This document shows, one piece after another, positions 39,943-49,544 of a stretch of 64,000 bases of DNA (its first letter is position 1; every line of letters starts with the position of its first letter). Origin of the DNA: an uncultured Eubacteriales bacterium (GTDB lineage: Bacteria; Bacillota; Clostridia; Christensenellales; Aristaeellaceae). The stretch covers positions 124,001 to 188,000 of the forward strand of contig CADBZH010000003.1 in assembly GCA_902799045.1 (NCBI GenBank). The letters are read 5' to 3'. The notes beneath the pieces are model-generated. The model saw only the letters and a program-made list of their open reading frames with translations, was not told the origin of the DNA and did no database searches. The position numbers were made by a program, and so were the translations under genes.

Positions 39943-40377
39943 TCAATCCAGGCGTCGGATGAACGCCGTCTTTTCCCCGTCGTCAAAGCCGGTATGGCGG
40001 TAGAAATCCAGCGTGGCCGCGTCCTTCGCGCCGGTCAGCAGCATGATCTTATAGCAGCCGGCATCGGCGGCGATCTCCCTGGCCCGGTCCAGGCAGGCGG
40101 TGGCGTGGCCCTTTCCCCGATGGTCCTTGCGGGTGACGACGTTCTCGATCAGCGCGTAGGGCCGGGCGTTCCGCGTCAGATTGGGGAGGACGGCGCAGAC
40201 GCAGGAGGACACGATCTCGCCCTTCAGGTCGCAGACCAGCACATGATGGTCCGGGTCGGAAAGGATTTTGCGCCAGGCCGCGTCCGCGCGTTCGGCGTCC
40301 GGCAGGCGCGTCTCGTGCAGGTCAAGGTACAGGTCAAGCAGCGCGGGCAAATCGGCGGCGTTGGCTTCGCGAATCAC
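39943..40377 (-). CDS. GNAT-family N-acetyltransferase
   Basis: A 144-residue acetyl-CoA-dependent transferase. The acetyl-CoA loop appears as VVTRKDHRGKGHATACL (Q/RxxGxG/A type) and the C-terminal ending LDFYRHTGFDDGEKTAFIRR fits the family. The GTG start follows AAAGGAGCGTCTGAC. Substrate unknown. It stands between Sua5 (61 bases downstream) and a second GNAT gene (36 bases upstream). Confidence 0.88.
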   Translation of the reverse strand: MIREANAADLPALLDLYLDLHETRLPDAERADAAWRKILSDPDHHVLVCDLKGEIVSSCVCAVLPNLTRNARPYALIENVVTRKDHRGKGHATACLDRAREIAADAGCYKIMLLTGAKDAATLDFYRHTGFDDGEKTAFIRRLD

Positions 40378-40413
40378 GTCAGACGCTCCTTTCGGGGAAG
40401 GGTTGGGGAAGCC

Positions 40414-40884
40414 TTACAGGATCGCTTCCATGCCGACCCTGTAGGGCGTCATCCCCAGCTTTTCATAGAACTTTATCGCGCCGGGGTTGCAGGTCCACAC
40501 GTTGAGGGTGACGTTGTAGCACCCGGCGACGCGGGCAAAGTCCAGGATGTGCTGGTACAGCGCCCGTCCGACGCCCCTGCCGCGGGCGGCTTCGTCCACG
40601 CAGATATCGTCGATGTACAGCGTGTCGTGCGCCTCCATCAGCTGGCCGCCGGCGTGCTGGAACACGCAGAAGCCGTGGCCGAGCACGCGATCCTCCTCGT
40701 CGGCGCAGACGAACACCGGCGTGGCCTCGTCCGCGAGGATCGCGCGCAGCTCGTCCTCGGTGTACTTCGTGGTCGGGCCCTTGAACAGGTCCGGCCGCCC
40801 GTTGTGGTGCACCATATTCACCTGCAAGAGCAGCGCCATGATGGCCGGGATGTCGCGCCCGGCGGCGCGGCGAACATGAACCAT
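40414..40884 (-). CDS. GNAT-family N-acetyltransferase
   Basis: A 156-residue acetyltransferase with ICVDEAARGRGVGRALYQHI as the acetyl-CoA-binding motif and NPGAIKFYEKLGMTPYRVGME at the C-terminus, a common arrangement in RimI-like and small-molecule GNATs. Despite adjacency to prfA/prmC, ribosomal-protein acetylation cannot be concluded. GAGGTG precedes the ATG. It is only distantly similar to the following GNAT, so a recent tandem duplication is unlikely. Confidence 0.88.
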   Translation of the reverse strand: MVHVRRAAGRDIPAIMALLLQVNMVHHNGRPDLFKGPTTKYTEDELRAILADEATPVFVCADEEDRVLGHGFCVFQHAGGQLMEAHDTLYIDDICVDEAARGRGVGRALYQHILDFARVAGCYNVTLNVWTCNPGAIKFYEKLGMTPYRVGMEAIL

Positions 40885-40917
40885 TTCAACACCTCATTTG
40901 AGTTGGCAGGGCGATGG

Positions 40918-40997
40918 GGCGGAATGAGGAGTGTGGAGTGAGGAGTTGCGGAGCAAATCCCATCGGGATTTCTTCCGCAGTTTTTCACCCCTCACTG
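40918..40997. repeat. Low-complexity inverted satellite
   Basis: GGAATGAGGAGTGTGGAGTG...AGGAGTTGCGGAG with ATCCCATCGGGAT hairpin and downstream TTTTTCACCCCTCACT. It lies between prfA and the first GNAT gene. Confidence 0.6.
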
Positions 40998-41010
40998 AAC
41001 CCAAACGGCA

Positions 41011-42102
41011 TCAGCCGTTTTCGTTCAACAAGGCCGTCTGTTCCGCCAGCGTCAGCGCGTCGATGATCTCGTCCAGGTGGCCCTCCATGACCTCGTCGAT
41101 CTTGTAGAGGGTCAGGCCGATGCGGTGGTCGGTGACGCGGCCCTGGGGGAAGTTGTAGGTGCGGATGCGCTCGCTGCGGTCGCCGGTGCCCACCTGCAGG
41201 CGGCGGCGGCTGGCGTACTCGCCCTCCTGCTGCTCCCGCTGCAATTCATAGAGACGGGATTTCAGCACGCGCATGGCCTTTTCGCGGTTCTGGATCTGGC
41301 TGCGCTGATCCTGGGACGTGACCACCAGGCCGGTGGGCAGGTGGGTGATGCGCACGGCGGAGTCGGTGCGGTTGACGTGCTGTCCGCCCGCGCCGGAGGC
41401 CCGGTAGGTGTCGATGCGCAGGTCGTTCGGGTTGATCTCCACCTCCACGTCCTCCGCCTCCGGCAGCACCGCCACCGTGGCGGTGGAGGTGTGGATGCGG
41501 CCGGAGGATTCGGTGACGGGCACGCGCTGCACCCGGTGGACGCCGGATTCAAATTTCAGCTTCTGGAACACGTTCTTGCCCTGGATCAGGATCACGCTCT
41601 CCTTCAGGCCTCCCAGCTCCGTTGAGCCGTCCTCCACCATCTCCACCTTCCAGCCCTGGCTGTCGGCGTAGTGGGTGTACATGCGCAAAAGCTGCGCGCC
41701 AAACAGGCCGGCCTCGTCGCCGCCCGCGCCCGCGCGCACCTCCAGCAGGGCGTTCTTGTAGTCGTCCGGGTCCTTCGGCAAAAGGGCGATCCGCGCCCGC
41801 TGCGTGGCCTCGTCCAGCTGCTTTTCCAGCTCCGGCAGCTCCTCCCGGGCCAGCTCCGCCATGTCCGGATCGTCCAGCATCTCCCGGGCGGCGTCGATGT
41901 CGTCCAGCAGCTTTTTGTAGGCCGCGGCGATCTCGTTCAGCTCGCCCAGCTCGCTGTGTTCGCGCATCAGCTTCGTGAACGTGGCCGTGTCGGCGATCAC
42001 CTCCGGCAGCGTGATGCGGATGGACAGCTCCTCATACCGGCCCTGGATGGCTTCCAGCTGGGCCGCGATGCGCTCCTGTTCGTTGAATGATGTTCCCTGC
42101 AT
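41011..42102 (-). CDS. prfA: Peptide chain release factor 1
   Basis: Recognises UAA/UAG in the ribosomal A site and triggers peptide release. The 363 residues include the codon-recognition PxT tripeptide PVT (195-197, in [18 protein letters not shown]) and the universal GGQ at 239-241 ([15 protein letters not shown]). PxT rather than SPF identifies RF1. The Gln of GGQ is the substrate of PrmC, encoded just upstream in the same operon with 10 bases between the genes. Length is normal. Confidence 0.97.
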   Translation of the reverse strand: MQGTSFNEQERIAAQLEAIQGRYEELSIRITLPEVIADTATFTKLMREHSELGELNEIAAAYKKLLDDIDAAREMLDDPDMAELAREELPELEKQLDEATQRARIALLPKDPDDYKNALLEVRAGAGGDEAGLFGAQLLRMYTHYADSQGWKVEMVEDGSTELGGLKESVILIQGKNVFQKLKFESGVHRVQRVPVTESSGRIHTSTATVAVLPEAEDVEVEINPNDLRIDTYRASGAGGQHVNRTDSAVRITHLPTGLVVTSQDQRSQIQNREKAMRVLKSRLYELQREQQEGEYASRRRLQVGTGDRSERIRTYNFPQGRVTDHRIGLTLYKIDEVMEGHLDEIIDALTLAEQTALLNENG

Positions 42103-42112
42103 AGCGTTCTCC

Positions 42113-42952
42113 TTATATCTTCGCGAACACGACCCGCTCGATGCCGTTCAGGTCCCGGATCGTCCCGGCCTCCACGCAGGGCAGGCCGGCCTTGAGCAGC
42201 GCCAGCACCGCTTCGGCCTGGCCGATGCCCACCTCCAGGTAGATCGACCCGCCGGGGTTCAGGTGCTTCGGGGCGTCGGCGGCGATGGCGCGATAGAAGT
42301 CCAGCCCGTCCGCGCCGCCGTCCAGCGCCAGCCGCGGCTCAAACTGCACCTCGCGCTGCAGGTCGCCCAGCTCCCGTCGGGGGATGTAGGGCGGGTTTGA
42401 GGCGATCAGGTCGAAGCGCTCGCGGCCCACGGCGCGAAACAGGTCGCCGTGCTTCAGCTCCGCCTTCACGCTCAGCGCGTGGGCGTTCCTGCGCGCGATC
42501 TCCAGCGCCTCCCGGCTGATGTCCGAAAGCGTGACCCGGGCACCGGGCGCCAGCGAGGCCAGGCTGAGCCCGATGCAGCCGCTGCCGGCGCACAGGTCCA
42601 GCACCGACGGGTCGTCGGACCGGCCCTGCAGGTCGATCATGGCCGCCTCCACCAGCGTCTCGGTGTCCTGGCGGGGGATCAGCACGGCGGGCCCGACCTC
42701 AAACTTCAGGCCCATGAAGTCGGCGCTGCCGAGGATGTATTGCACCGGCTCCCCGGCGCAGCGGCGGCTGAGCATGCCCTCGAGGCGGCTCAGCGCGTCG
42801 GCGGGGATGGCGCGGTCCGATTCAAATTTCAGCTCCGTGCGCGTCATGCCCAGCGTATCCTCCGCCATCCAGCGGGCGTCCACCTGGGGATCGGGACAGC
42901 CGGAGGCGGTCAGCTGGGACTCGGCGCGCGCGAGCCATTCAGAGATATTCAA
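42113..42952 (-). CDS. prmC: Release-factor glutamine N5-methyltransferase
   Basis: SAM-dependent methylation of the GGQ glutamine in RF1/RF2. The 279 residues have the helical N-terminal domain ([20 protein letters not shown]), SAM motif [17 protein letters not shown] and catalytic [13 protein letters not shown]. It belongs to the prfA operon; the pairing and order are those of most Firmicutes. Confidence 0.96.
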   Translation of the reverse strand: MNISEWLARAESQLTASGCPDPQVDARWMAEDTLGMTRTELKFESDRAIPADALSRLEGMLSRRCAGEPVQYILGSADFMGLKFEVGPAVLIPRQDTETLVEAAMIDLQGRSDDPSVLDLCAGSGCIGLSLASLAPGARVTLSDISREALEIARRNAHALSVKAELKHGDLFRAVGRERFDLIASNPPYIPRRELGDLQREVQFEPRLALDGGADGLDFYRAIAADAPKHLNPGGSIYLEVGIGQAEAVLALLKAGLPCVEAGTIRDLNGIERVVFAKI

Positions 42953-42997
42953 TAGGTAGCTTCCTTTCCGTAGGGGAGTGGGGAGCGCGACGCTCCG

Positions 42998-43909
42998 TCA
43001 TCGGTCGTTCTCCAGCGCCGCGTTGTAGGCGCAGAGCGCGACCTCGATCATCTGGGGGTGGGGTTCGCGCACCAGCAGGCGCTCCAGGCCCGTCTGCGGC
43101 GCGAGCAGCGCCCGGGCGACGGGGTTCGGCCAGGCGATTTCCAGCCAGTGGACGATCTCGCCGAGCACCGCCGCGACGATCAGCACGATCAGCACGCGCA
43201 CCAGCAGCTGCACCGGCAGCGTGAACGTGCGCACCAGCGCGAAGGCGACGATGGACAGAAGCAGCGTCGTCACCGCGAAGGCGGCGTCGCTGCGGTGGCT
43301 GAAGCGGCTGGCCTTTTCGGCGGCCTCGCGCTTCACGGGCTCCGAGCCGTCCGCGGCGTTCAGCACCTTGTTCAGCGCCCCGCGATACATGCAGAACCGG
43401 CTCACCACCCGCAGCCGCGGCACGAGCGCCACGCAGATCAGCCCGGCCAGCACCCGCGTGGCACAAGCGACGGCGTTGATGCCGGGACGCGACAGCTCCA
43501 GCTGCGGCAGCACCCAGCGCACCAGCGCCCACGGGCCGAAGAGGAACAGCCCCGCGACCAGGAACACGATCGCGATGGCGCTGCCCGCCGCCACCAGGCT
43601 GGTGGGGTTCACGCGAAACAGCTCCGCGAAGCGCTGCTCGAACCGGCTGCCCTTCACGATGGGCTGCGGCTCCAGCTGGGCGGATTCGGCCACGCCGTCC
43701 AAGAAGTCCGCCACGGAGCAGACCAGCCGCAGGATGCCCCGCAGGAAGGGAATGCGCTCCATGGCGTTTCGCGCGGTGTGGTATTCGCGGCGGATGCGCA
43801 GGGAGATGTCCTTGCTCTCCCGCCGCACCGCGAAGGCCGTGGCGCTGCCGATCTGCACCCGCGTTCCCTCGGCGACGGGGGAAGCGTGGACTCTGGTTTC
43901 GTTGGACAT
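42998..43909 (-). CDS. DUF1385 membrane protein
   Basis: A 303-residue protein with an N-terminal cytosolic segment (AVRRESKDISLRIRREYHTA and RIPFLRGILRLVCSVADFLD) followed by about four membrane helices (SAIAIVFLVAGLFLFGPWAL, VLAGLICVALVP, VTTLLLSIVAFALV, LLVRVLIVLIVAAVLGEI). The family is conserved between rpmE and prmC in many Clostridia, yet has no assigned function. I chose the ATG with AGGTGG seven bases upstream. The middle helices around position 130-165 of the protein are less hydrophobic than in my mental model of the family. Confidence 0.85.
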   Translation of the reverse strand: MSNETRVHASPVAEGTRVQIGSATAFAVRRESKDISLRIRREYHTARNAMERIPFLRGILRLVCSVADFLDGVAESAQLEPQPIVKGSRFEQRFAELFRVNPTSLVAAGSAIAIVFLVAGLFLFGPWALVRWVLPQLELSRPGINAVACATRVLAGLICVALVPRLRVVSRFCMYRGALNKVLNAADGSEPVKREAAEKASRFSHRSDAAFAVTTLLLSIVAFALVRTFTLPVQLLVRVLIVLIVAAVLGEIVHWLEIAWPNPVARALLAPQTGLERLLVREPHPQMIEVALCAYNAALENDR

Positions 43910-43980
43910 GATAACCACCTGCTTTGAGTGTGGAGTGTGGAGGGATTATACCGGGTGAGCGACGCGGGCCACAGGACAAA

Positions 43981-44012
43981 CAAAAGCCTGGCGCGTATCC
44001 GCCAGGCTTTTG
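43981..44012. terminator. Bidirectional hairpin after rpmE
   Basis: Perfect 13-bp stem CAAAAGCCTGGCG / CGCCAGGCTTTTG with T-rich flank on the leftward strand; second of two tandem hairpins between rpmE and the DUF1385 gene. Confidence 0.8.
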
Positions 44013-44036
44013 GGATTCTACGCGCATATAAACGGC

Positions 44037-44069
44037 AAAAGCATCGACAAAGGCGTGCTTTGCCGATGC
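44037..44069 (-). terminator. Terminator directly after rpmE
   Basis: Leftward GCATCGGCAAAG pairs with CTTTGTCGATGC (one G-U), followed by TTTTGCC. It would attenuate read-through from the strong rpmE promoter into DUF1385-prmC-prfA. Confidence 0.8.
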
Positions 44070-44080
44070 TTGCGGTTTGC

Positions 44081-44278
44081 CTACATGCCGTAGCGCTTCT
44101 TGAAGCGATCCACGCGTCCGCCGGTATCAACCAGCTTCTGCTTGCCGGTGTAGAAAGGATGGCACTTTGAGCAAATATCAACGCGCATCTCCTTCTTCAC
44201 GGAACCGGTCTCGAAGGTCTCGCCACAAACGCAGCGGACCACTGCCTTGCCGTAATTCGGATGGATATTCTCCTTCAT
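44081..44278 (-). CDS. rpmE: Ribosomal protein L31, zinc-binding form
   Basis: A 65-residue large-subunit protein. [10 protein letters not shown], then [11 protein letters not shown] and [15 protein letters not shown]: the CxC...CxxC set marks the zinc-containing (C+) paralogue rather than the zinc-independent form. GAGGTG lies six bases before the chosen ATG; a GTG three codons earlier is possible but overlaps that site. It leads the DUF1385-prmC-prfA cluster but is separated from it by two terminator hairpins. Confidence 0.97.
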   Translation of the reverse strand: MKENIHPNYGKAVVRCVCGETFETGSVKKEMRVDICSKCHPFYTGKQKLVDTGGRVDRFKKRYGM

Positions 44279-44350
44279 GGTTTTCACCTCACTCTAATCG
44301 GACTGTCGGCTCTCCGGCGGAACCGGCATCTGATTAATCACGCAAAAGAT

Positions 44351-44379
44351 ATTATAGCACAGAGCGCACATAACGGCAA
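44351..44379 (-). promoter_or_regulatory. Promoter of rpmE
   Basis: Leftward TTGCCG (44379-44374), 17-bp spacer, TATAAT (44356-44351) with TGC extended -10. Confidence 0.7.
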
Positions 44380-44458
44380 GGGGTTGCGGGAGATTTTACA
44401 TTTATAGAGGAAGAAGCTGATTTTCTAAAACTTTACAATCAATCAAATCCAAAACCCA

Positions 44459-44487
44459 TTGACAAAAATGGCCCTTGGTGGTACATT
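44459..44487 (+). promoter_or_regulatory. Heat-shock operon promoter
   Basis: TTGACA (44459-44464), 17-bp spacer, TACATT (44482-44487), twelve bases upstream of the CIRCE operator. Confidence 0.85.
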
Positions 44488-44498
44488 ATGTTCAGCCG

Positions 44499-44525
44499 TT
44501 AGCACTCGATTGTGTTGAGTGCTAA
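44499..44525 (+). promoter_or_regulatory. CIRCE operator (HrcA binding site)
   Basis: Perfect TTAGCACTC-N9-GAGTGCTAA just after the transcription start, 29 bases before hrcA. HrcA bound here represses the whole hrcA-grpE-dnaK-dnaJ block until heat shock titrates GroE. Confidence 0.98.
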
Positions 44526-44554
44526 CAGGCCAGATCGAAAGGGGGAGTGTTCAG

Positions 44555-45583
44555 ATGCAGCTGGACGAGAGAAAGTATCTGATCCTGCAGGCCATCATCG
44601 ACGACTACATCCTGACGGCGATGCCCGTGGGCTCCCGCACGATCTCCCGCAAATCCGGCGTCGGCTACTCGCCCGCGACCATTCGCAACGAGATGAGCGA
44701 CCTGGAGGAGCTGGGCTACCTGGACCAGCCCCACACTTCCGCCGGCCGGGTGCCGTCCAACAAGGCCTATCGCCTGTATGTGGACCACCTGATGAAGACC
44801 GTGAAGCTCACCAATGACGAGCGGGAGAAGATGCACGAGCATTTGATCTCCAAGTCGAAGCAGGTGGAAGGGGTGATCCGAAGCGCCGCGGGCGTTTTGA
44901 GCGACGCGACGAAATACACCTCGGTGATCGTGGCCCCGAAGCTGGGCACGCTGCGCATCAAGCACGTGCAGCTGGTGCCGGTGGCGGAGCGCACGGCCCT
45001 GATGGTGATCGTCACCAACGTGGGCATCGTCAAGGACGCGCTGATCCGCGTGCCCGACGGCATGGACGCCGACGAGCTGTACGCCATCTCCCGCATGCTG
45101 ACGGAAAAGCTGGCCGACAAGCCGCTGGAGGCCGTCCGACAGGCGTTCTCGGAGCTGCTTCGAAACGCCGAGACCAACCGGAAGCTGCTGGGCGAGACCC
45201 TGCAGGTGATCGAAAAGCGGCTGGAGTCCGGTGGCGACGCCTCGGACGTGATTGTGGGCGGCCAGACCAACATGCTGGAATACCCGGAGTACAGCGACGT
45301 GAACAAGGCGCGCAGCTTCCTGTCGGTGCTGGAATCGAAGGATACCCTGCGGAACCTGCTCAACCGGGACGGCGGCATGGAGATCTCCATCCGCATCGGG
45401 CCGGAAAACCAGCTGCCCGCGCTGAGCGATTGCTCCATCGTCACGGCAAGCTACCGCGTGGGCGATCATTCCAACGGCACGCTGGGCATCATCGGCCCCA
45501 CCCGCATGAACTACAACCGGGTCATCTCGGTGCTGGAATTCATGGGACGGGCGCTGAGCGACGTGCTGAGCGAGTATCGTTGA
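44555..45583 (+). CDS. hrcA: Heat-inducible transcription repressor HrcA
   Basis: A 342-residue repressor. N-terminal winged helix (DERKYLILQAIIDDYILTAM, then GYSPATIRNEMSDLEELGYL, QPHTSAGRVPSNKAYRLYVD) and C-terminal GAF-like domain (RNLLNRDGGMEISIRIGPEN, GTLGIIGPTRMNYNRVISVL) are all present. GGGGGAG lies eight bases before the ATG; an earlier in-frame start overlaps CIRCE and is rejected. It autoregulates through CIRCE and is followed after 15 bases by grpE. Confidence 0.97.
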   Translation: MQLDERKYLILQAIIDDYILTAMPVGSRTISRKSGVGYSPATIRNEMSDLEELGYLDQPHTSAGRVPSNKAYRLYVDHLMKTVKLTNDEREKMHEHLISKSKQVEGVIRSAAGVLSDATKYTSVIVAPKLGTLRIKHVQLVPVAERTALMVIVTNVGIVKDALIRVPDGMDADELYAISRMLTEKLADKPLEAVRQAFSELLRNAETNRKLLGETLQVIEKRLESGGDASDVIVGGQTNMLEYPEYSDVNKARSFLSVLESKDTLRNLLNRDGGMEISIRIGPENQLPALSDCSIVTASYRVGDHSNGTLGIIGPTRMNYNRVISVLEFMGRALSDVLSEYR

Positions 45584-45598
45584 TAAGGAGACAGTGAA

Positions 45599-46177
45599 AT
45601 GAAGAAGAAGGACAAGACGACCAACGCCGAGCCTGTGATCGAGCAGGCGCAGCCCCAGGCCGAGGCCGAGCCCATGGAGAGCGAGGTTTCCGAGGCGAAG
45701 GAGGCCACTGTCGAGGAATGGCAGGCCGCTCTGGAGCAGGCCGTGAAGCAGCGGGACGAATTGAAGGATTCGCTGCTGCGCGCCCAGGCCGATTTCCAGA
45801 ACTTCAAGCGCCGCAACCAGACCGCCCGCAGCGACGGCTATGAGGACGGCGTGCGCGAGGCCATCGCGGCAATGCTGCCCGCCATCGACAACCTGGAGCG
45901 GGCCGTCGAGGCCGCCGAAAAGACCGACGACGACGGCGCGAAGGCGCTGGCGGAGGGCGTGAAGATGACGCTGAACACCCTGTTCGAGGGCCTGAAGCGC
46001 TTCGGGTTCGAGGAGGTGCCCGCCCTGGGCGAGGAATTCGACCCCGAAAAGCACAACGCCGTGATGCGCGAGGCCGCCGACGACCCCGGCAAGGTGCTGG
46101 AGGTCTTCCAGAAGGGCTACAGGGTCAAGGACAAGATCATCCGCTATGCGATGGTGAAGGTCTCGGTTGAAGAATGA
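45599..46177 (+). CDS. grpE: Nucleotide exchange factor GrpE
   Basis: A 192-residue DnaK cochaperone. The N-terminal ~60 residues are acidic and disordered (EQAQPQAEAEPMESEVSEAK). The coiled-coil KQRDELKDSLLRAQADFQNF with KRRNQT follows, then the C-terminal beta domain (EEVPALGEEFDPEKHNAVMR, VLEVFQKGYRVKDKIIRYAM). AAGGAG precedes the ATG. Confidence 0.96.
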   Translation: MKKKDKTTNAEPVIEQAQPQAEAEPMESEVSEAKEATVEEWQAALEQAVKQRDELKDSLLRAQADFQNFKRRNQTARSDGYEDGVREAIAAMLPAIDNLERAVEAAEKTDDDGAKALAEGVKMTLNTLFEGLKRFGFEEVPALGEEFDPEKHNAVMREAADDPGKVLEVFQKGYRVKDKIIRYAMVKVSVEE

Positions 46178-46184
46178 GCCAGGG

Positions 46185-46270
46185 GTGAGGGGTTGAGATG
46201 GCAGAACGCCATCCCCTCGCGACTGATTTGCACCTGAGCTCCTGATTCCGGACTCCTCACTCCTCACTGG
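46185..46270. repeat. Low-complexity GAGG/CCTC satellite between grpE and dnaK
   Basis: GGGGTGAGGGGTTGAG on the left and GACTCCTCACTCCTCACTGG on the right can pair. A TATAAT at 46281-46286 just beyond may provide an internal dnaK promoter, though no convincing -35 is seen. Confidence 0.5.
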
Positions 46271-46329
46271 GTTGAGGGTTTATAATACGCAAACAACGAA
46301 CATTTTCGACAAAATAGGAGGTTATCATT

Positions 46330-48171
46330 ATGAGCAAGATTATCGGTATCGATCTGGGCACCACCAACAGCTGCGTCTCCGTCATGGAGGGCGGCGAGCC
46401 CGTCGTCATCGCGAACGCTGAGGGCGCTCGCACCACCCCGTCCGTCGTGGCGTTCTCCAAGAACGGCGAGCGCCTGGTCGGCCAGGTCGCCAAGCGCCAG
46501 GCCGTCACCAACCCGGACCGCACCATCATCTCCATCAAGCGCGACATGGGCACCGATCGCAAGATCGCCATCGACGGCCACAACTACACCCCGCCGGAGA
46601 TCAGCGCCATGATCCTGCAGAAGCTGAAGGCGGACGCCGAGAGCTATCTGGGCGAGAGCGTCAGCGAGGCGGTCATCACCGTGCCGGCCTACTTCTCCGA
46701 CGCCCAGCGCCAGGCCACCAAGGATGCCGGCCGCATCGCGGGCCTGGACGTGAAGCGCATCATCAACGAGCCCACCGCCGCGGCGCTGGCCTACGGCCTG
46801 GACAAGGGCGACGCCCACAAGATCCTGGTGTATGACCTGGGCGGCGGCACCTTCGACGTGAGCCTGATGGAAGTGGGCGACGGCATCTTCGAGGTGCTGG
46901 CCACCGCCGGCAACAACCGCCTGGGCGGCGACGACTTCGACCAGCGGCTGATCGACTACATCGCCGAGGAGTTCAAGAAGGAGAACAACATCGACCTGCG
47001 CCAGGACCGCATGGCCCTGCAGCGCCTGAAGGAAGCTGCCGAGAAGGCCAAGATCGACCTGAGCGGCCTGATGAGCACCAACGTGAACCTGCCCTTCATC
47101 ACCGCAGACGCCACCGGCCCGAAGCACCTGGACGTGACCATCAGCCGCGCCAAGTTCAACGAGCTGACCAGCGACCTGGTGGAGAAGACCGTGGGCCCGA
47201 TGACCCAGGCCATGCGCGACGCCGGCGTCTCCAGCAAGGACATCGACAAGGTGATCCTGGTAGGCGGCTCCACCCGCATCCCGGCGGTCCAGGAGGCCGT
47301 GCAGCGCATCACCGGCAAGGAGCCCTTCAAGGGCATCAACCCCGATGAGTGCGTGGCCGTGGGCGCTGCCATCCAGGGCGGCGTCCTGGGCGGCGACGTG
47401 AAGGACATCGTGCTGCTGGACGTCACCCCGCTGTCCCTGGGCATCGAGACTCTGGGCGGCGTGTTCACCCGCCTGATCGAGCGCAACACCACCATCCCCG
47501 TCAAGCAGACCCAGGTGTTCTCCACCGCGGCCGACGGACAGACCAGCGTGGACGTGCACGTGCTCCAGGGCGAGCGTGAAATGGCGGCCTACAACAAGAC
47601 CCTCGGCCGCTTCCAGCTGACCGGCATCGCGCCAGCGCCCCGCGGCGTGCCGCAGATCGAGGTCACCTTCGATATCGACGCCAACGGCATCGTGCACGTG
47701 TCCGCCAAGGACCTGGGCACCGGCAAGGAGCAGTCCATCGCCATCACCGCCTCTTCCAACATGAGCGAGGAGGAGATCAAGAAGGCCGTGGACGAGGCCG
47801 CGCAGTTTGCCGCCGAGGACAAGAAGAACAAGGAGCAGGCCGAGACCTTCAACCAGGCCGACAGCCTGATCTATCAGACCGAGAAGACCATCAAGGACCT
47901 GGGCGACAAGCTGGATCCCGCCGACAAGGCCAAGCTGGAGAGCGAGCTGGAAAGCTTCAAGCAGACCCGCGCCGGCAACGACGTGGAGCAGATCAAGAGC
48001 GCCATGGAGAGCTTCAGCAAGGCGACCTACGACGTGTTCGGCAAGGTCTACCAGCAGCAGAACGCCGCTGGCGGCGCGAACCCCGGCGACGCGGGCTTCA
48101 ATCCCGGCAACGGCGGCGCGAACGTCAACGACGACGGCACCGTGGACAGCGAGTTCACCGACGGCAACTGA
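46330..48171 (+). CDS. dnaK: Molecular chaperone DnaK (Hsp70)
   Basis: A 613-residue Hsp70. The ATPase begins [20 protein letters not shown]; further signatures are [14 protein letters not shown] and [16 protein letters not shown], with the short deletion near residue 80 (no extra loop) typical of Gram-positive DnaK. The substrate domain has [19 protein letters not shown]. The C-terminus ends in a Gly/Asn-rich tail ([20 protein letters not shown]). AGGAGG precedes the ATG. Confidence 0.98.
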   Translation: MSKIIGIDLGTTNSCVSVMEGGEPVVIANAEGARTTPSVVAFSKNGERLVGQVAKRQAVTNPDRTIISIKRDMGTDRKIAIDGHNYTPPEISAMILQKLKADAESYLGESVSEAVITVPAYFSDAQRQATKDAGRIAGLDVKRIINEPTAAALAYGLDKGDAHKILVYDLGGGTFDVSLMEVGDGIFEVLATAGNNRLGGDDFDQRLIDYIAEEFKKENNIDLRQDRMALQRLKEAAEKAKIDLSGLMSTNVNLPFITADATGPKHLDVTISRAKFNELTSDLVEKTVGPMTQAMRDAGVSSKDIDKVILVGGSTRIPAVQEAVQRITGKEPFKGINPDECVAVGAAIQGGVLGGDVKDIVLLDVTPLSLGIETLGGVFTRLIERNTTIPVKQTQVFSTAADGQTSVDVHVLQGEREMAAYNKTLGRFQLTGIAPAPRGVPQIEVTFDIDANGIVHVSAKDLGTGKEQSIAITASSNMSEEEIKKAVDEAAQFAAEDKKNKEQAETFNQADSLIYQTEKTIKDLGDKLDPADKAKLESELESFKQTRAGNDVEQIKSAMESFSKATYDVFGKVYQQQNAAGGANPGDAGFNPGNGGANVNDDGTVDSEFTDGN

Positions 48172-48191
48172 GACGGTTAATCAGTAAACGG

Positions 48192-48223
48192 AAGGGGCAA
48201 AGGATCTCCGGACCTTGCCCCTT
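48192..48223 (+). terminator. Probable partial terminator after dnaK
   Basis: AAGGGGCAA...AGG pairs with CCTTGCCCCTT with one bulged A; followed by ATT rather than a long T-tract, so it may only attenuate dnaJ. Confidence 0.55.
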
Positions 48224-48227
48224 ATTG

Positions 48228-48352
48228 AGGCAATAGGGAATAGGCAATAGGCAATAGGAAATGCTGCTGCTGCCTGTTCACATGAAATCATGGATTCAGA
48301 AAAGGCGGCAGCCACTGCTCCTATTGCCTATTCCCTATTGCCTATTCCCTCA
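48228..48352. repeat. Low-complexity inverted satellite between dnaK and dnaJ
   Basis: GGCAATAGGGAATAGGCAAT... on the left and CCTATTGCCTATTCCCTATT on the right form a long hairpin around a ~55-nt loop. The repeat unit differs from those at 36.9, 40.9 and 46.2 kb, but the layout is the same. Confidence 0.78.
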
Positions 48353-48386
48353 TTTTGATACAACCCATCCGAGAGGATGATGCAGC

Positions 48387-49532
48387 ATGGCAAACAAACG
48401 CGATTATTACGAGGTCCTGGGCGTCGACAAGGGCGCGGACGAGGCGACCATCAAAAAGGCCTATCGGACGCTGGCCAAGAAGAACCACCCGGACGCGAAC
48501 CCGAACGATCCCGGCGCGGAGGAGCGCTTCAAGGAGATCAACGAGGCCTATCAGGTGCTCTCCAATCCCCAGAAGCGCGCCCAGTACGACCAGTTCGGCC
48601 ACGACGGCCCCCAGGGCGCCGGCTATGGTGATTTCAGCGGCTTTGGCGGCGGCGGGTTCGGCGGCTTTGGCGGGTTCGGCGGCGTCGAGGATATCTTCAA
48701 TATGTTCACCGGCGGCGGCTTCGGCGGCGCGCGCTCCAACGGCCCGGTGCGGGGCGACGACCTGCGCTATGACCTGACGATCACCTTCGAGGAGGCGGCC
48801 ATGGGCTGCGAGAAGGAGATCAACCTGGTGCGCGACGAGGCCTGCCCCACCTGCAACGGCTCCGGCGCGAATCCCGGCAGCAAGGTGGACAACTGCCCGA
48901 ACTGCCACGGCACCGGCCAGGAGCGCGTGGTGACGAACACCATCCTGGGCCGCATGACCAACGTGCAGACCTGCTCCCGCTGCCACGGCACCGGCAAGAT
49001 CATCACCGAGCCTTGCCAGAAGTGCCACGGGCGCGGCAAGGTGCGCGTCAGCAAGCGCCGCACCGTGAAGGTGCCCGCCGGCATCGACAACGGCCAGGTG
49101 CTGACGATCCGTGGCCAGGGCGGCCTGGGCGAGCGCGGCGGCCAGCCCGGCGATCTGCTGATCGTCATCACCGTGAAGCCTCACAAGCTGTTCCGGCGGC
49201 GGGACGACGACCTCTACATCGAAATGCCCCTCACCTTCACCCAGGCGGCCCTCGGCGCGGAGCTGGACGTGCCCACGCTGACCAAGCCGGTGAAGTACAA
49301 GTTCCCGGAGGGCACCCAGCCCGGCCAGGTGTTCCGCCTGCGCGACCAGGGCGTCACCCACCTGCGGGGCGGCGGCAAGGGCGACCTCTACGTCACCGCC
49401 GTGGTGGAGATCCCCAAGAAGCTGACCAATCAACAGAAGGAGCTGCTGCGCCAGTTTGACGATTCCACCAGCGGCAGCCAGTATGAAAAGAAAAAGTCGT
49501 TCTTCGACAAGCTGAAGGACGCGTTCAGCTGA
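48387..49532 (+). CDS. dnaJ: Chaperone DnaJ (Hsp40, type I)
   Basis: A 381-residue DnaK cochaperone. The J domain has the HPD motif (AKKNHPDANPND); a Gly/Phe-rich linker (FSGFGGGGFGGFGGFGGVED) follows, then four CxxCxGxG zinc repeats (CPTCNGSG, CPNCHGTG, CSRCHGTG, CQKCHGRG) and the C-terminal substrate domains (IDNGQVLTIRGQGGLGERGG). All features of a full-length type I DnaJ are present. GAGAGGATG precedes the ATG. Confidence 0.97.
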   Translation: MANKRDYYEVLGVDKGADEATIKKAYRTLAKKNHPDANPNDPGAEERFKEINEAYQVLSNPQKRAQYDQFGHDGPQGAGYGDFSGFGGGGFGGFGGFGGVEDIFNMFTGGGFGGARSNGPVRGDDLRYDLTITFEEAAMGCEKEINLVRDEACPTCNGSGANPGSKVDNCPNCHGTGQERVVTNTILGRMTNVQTCSRCHGTGKIITEPCQKCHGRGKVRVSKRRTVKVPAGIDNGQVLTIRGQGGLGERGGQPGDLLIVITVKPHKLFRRRDDDLYIEMPLTFTQAALGAELDVPTLTKPVKYKFPEGTQPGQVFRLRDQGVTHLRGGGKGDLYVTAVVEIPKKLTNQQKELLRQFDDSTSGSQYEKKKSFFDKLKDAFS

Positions 49533-49544
49533 GCGAGCCGGAAA

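Noticed and set aside
44519..44554. Upstream start of hrcA inside the CIRCE element
   Set aside because: The codons overlap the operator and lack a ribosome site; the ATG after GGGGGAG gives the normal HrcA N-terminus.
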